Positions 5,836 to 6,106 of a stretch of DNA of 6,106 bases are shown here, piece by piece. The DNA is from Clostridia bacterium (lineage in GTDB: Bacteria; Bacillota; Clostridia; UBA1381): the NCBI GenBank assembly GCA_017380475.1, contig JAFODX010000042.1, positions 1 through 6,106 on the forward strand, read 5' to 3'. Below the pieces are notes generated by a model, which was not told the DNA's origin, searched no databases, and was given only the letters and a program-made list of their open reading frames with translations. Position numbers and translations under genes: made by a program. Numbering within the stretch: position 1 is the stretch's first letter; every line of letters starts with the position of its first letter.

Positions 5836-5863
5836 TAACCGTTCTATTGCAGTAGAGCGGTTA
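5836..5863. terminator. Shared bidirectional terminator of the toxin-antitoxin-like locus
   Basis: TAACCGTTCTA (5836-5846) pairs with TAGAGCGGTTA (5853-5863), 11 bp with one G-U on the + strand, around a TTGCAG loop. On + it is followed by TTTCTTT, and on - by CATTTTT. On the minus strand the stem begins at the toxin's TAA (5863-5861). Confidence 0.85.
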
Positions 5864-5935
5864 TTTCTTTATGTTCTTGATTATTTCTAAAAAGATAAGT
5901 AATAAAACTGTATCAATTATTAAATCAATATTCAT
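5861..5935 (-). CDS. Putative type I toxin, 24-aa hydrophobic peptide
   Basis: An ATG at 5935 opens a 24-codon frame. The peptide begins MNIDLIIDTVLLLIF and ends EIIKNIKK: one short hydrophobic segment (about residues 5-19) with a lysine-rich C-terminus, as in small membrane toxins of type I systems. GGGGGTG (5948-5942) lies six bases upstream as a ribosome binding site. A perfect promoter, a 5' UTR of about 50 nt with a hairpin over the binding site, and a terminator that begins at the stop codon complete the gene. A convergent short RNA overlaps its 3' end. I cannot match the peptide to a named family; the layout is closest to Fst/par loci. It could instead be a harmless small membrane peptide. 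Translation and toxicity are inferred. Confidence 0.7.
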   Translation of the reverse strand: MNIDLIIDTVLLLIFLEIIKNIKK

Positions 5936-5939
5936 ATCA

Positions 5940-5964
5940 GACACCCCCATTCTATAAAGGTGTC
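5940..5964 (-). promoter_or_regulatory. Hairpin covering the toxin ribosome binding site
   Basis: In the toxin mRNA GACACC (5964-5959) pairs perfectly with GGTGTC (5945-5940). This takes up part of the GGGGGTG binding site and ends five bases before the ATG. Such sequestration is known to limit translation of type I toxins. Confidence 0.75.
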
Positions 5965-5985
5965 AGAATAACCGCTTCCTCTTGC
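5964..5985. repeat. Inverted repeat, right copy (5' end of toxin mRNA)
   Basis: On the minus strand GCAAGAGGA (5985-5977), two bases, then CGGTTATTCTG (5974-5964) repeat the left copy. Transcription converges from the two copies, so both RNAs begin with nearly the same sequence. AGCGGTTATT (5976-5967) is also complementary to AATAACCGCT at the 3' end of the same mRNA (5865-5856 on -). Confidence 0.85.
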
Positions 5986-5992
5986 TTGCCCC

Positions 5993-6021
5993 ATTATATC
6001 ATTTTAAGTTTTTTTTGTCAA
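5993..6021 (-). promoter_or_regulatory. Perfect consensus promoter of the toxin mRNA
   Basis: On the minus strand TTGACA (6021-6016), a 17-bp spacer and TATAAT (5998-5993) with an extended TGA. The start is expected near 5986-5985, at the GCAAGAGGA repeat. By consensus it is stronger than the antisense promoter (TAGAAT). Confidence 0.9.
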
Positions 6022-6056
6022 TATTTGTTTGGAGTTAATATTTTTGGGAAAATTTG

Positions 6057-6085
6057 CAGACAAATCAAAAGGGATGTGATATAAT
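6057..6085 (+). promoter_or_regulatory. Promoter-like element at the right edge
   Basis: A perfect TATAAT (6080-6085) with an extended TGA (6077-6079) and a weak -35 CAGACA (6057-6062) at 17 bp. The 14 bases at 6073-6086 are identical to those at 121-134, around the kinase promoter's -10. The gene it serves lies beyond the window. Confidence 0.6.
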
Positions 6086-6106
6086 GACGATGGGTAAAGA
6101 TATACA

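Larger units (their letters stand above)
5786..5868 (+). ncRNA. Putative type I antitoxin RNA, convergent to the toxin mRNA
   Basis: A short noncoding transcript is predicted between a near-consensus promoter and a terminator. Its 5' end folds as GAATAAC-TACG-GTTATTC (5793-5810). A single-stranded A/T-rich stretch follows, then the terminator hairpin (5836-5863). Its 3' half is fully antisense to the end of the toxin mRNA, including the stop codon and the last codons. Its GTAACCG (5835-5841) can also pair with the CGGTTAT element in the toxin mRNA leader. The layout recalls Fst/par-type loci, in which convergent toxin and antitoxin RNAs share a terminator. Function is inferred. Confidence 0.68.

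Noticed and set aside
6084..6106. Possible start of a coding region at ATG 6084 or ATG 6089
   Set aside because: ATG 6084 overlaps the -10 element and both lie at or above the expected transcript start. No proper ribosome binding site is present, and only a few codons are visible.

Overview
The window looks like chromosomal DNA of a low-GC Firmicute, probably a gut-type Clostridia (Ruminococcus/Eubacterium-like). This rests on sigma-A promoters close to TTGACA-N17-TATAAT, often with a TGn extension, strong AAGGAG/AGGAGG ribosome binding sites, short intrinsic terminators and the protein families present. The genus assignment is inference.

Left part (1-2703, + strand): the last 17 codons of an unidentified gene and its terminator are followed by a sugar-metabolism unit. 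It has its own promoter and encodes a PfkB-family sugar-phosphate kinase (LacC/FruK type) and, 16 bp later, a xylose-isomerase-like TIM-barrel sugar (phosphate) isomerase/epimerase. A consensus promoter starting on the base after the epimerase stop codon drives a cytoplasmic CBM9-like protein, which ends at a GAAA-loop terminator.

Middle (2708-3171, + strand): a promoter fires into a ~160-nt structured leader that I could not assign to a known class. It is a long rod helix with a GNRA-capped tip and a potential pseudoknot. The pseudoknot strand lies inside an antiterminator hairpin, and that hairpin overlaps a complete intrinsic terminator. The only gene behind it is a 75-aa XRE-type HTH protein. 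This is the layout of a transcription-terminating riboswitch or attenuator and is the strongest candidate for something undescribed.

Right part (3147-5688, - strand): a Cu(I) P1B-ATPase (CopA) under a consensus promoter. Its C-terminus is an extra heavy-metal-binding domain with its own in-frame Shine-Dalgarno and ATG, so the gene may also make a free CopZ-like chaperone. copA and the HTH gene converge on one bidirectional terminator.

Far right (5753-6021): a compact type I toxin-antitoxin-like locus. A 24-aa hydrophobic, lysine-tailed peptide is encoded on the - strand, with its ribosome binding site in a hairpin. A short RNA is transcribed convergently from the + strand. Each has a consensus promoter, they share a bidirectional terminator, and their 5' ends are nearly identical because the locus ends are inverted repeats. 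The window ends at another promoter-like element.
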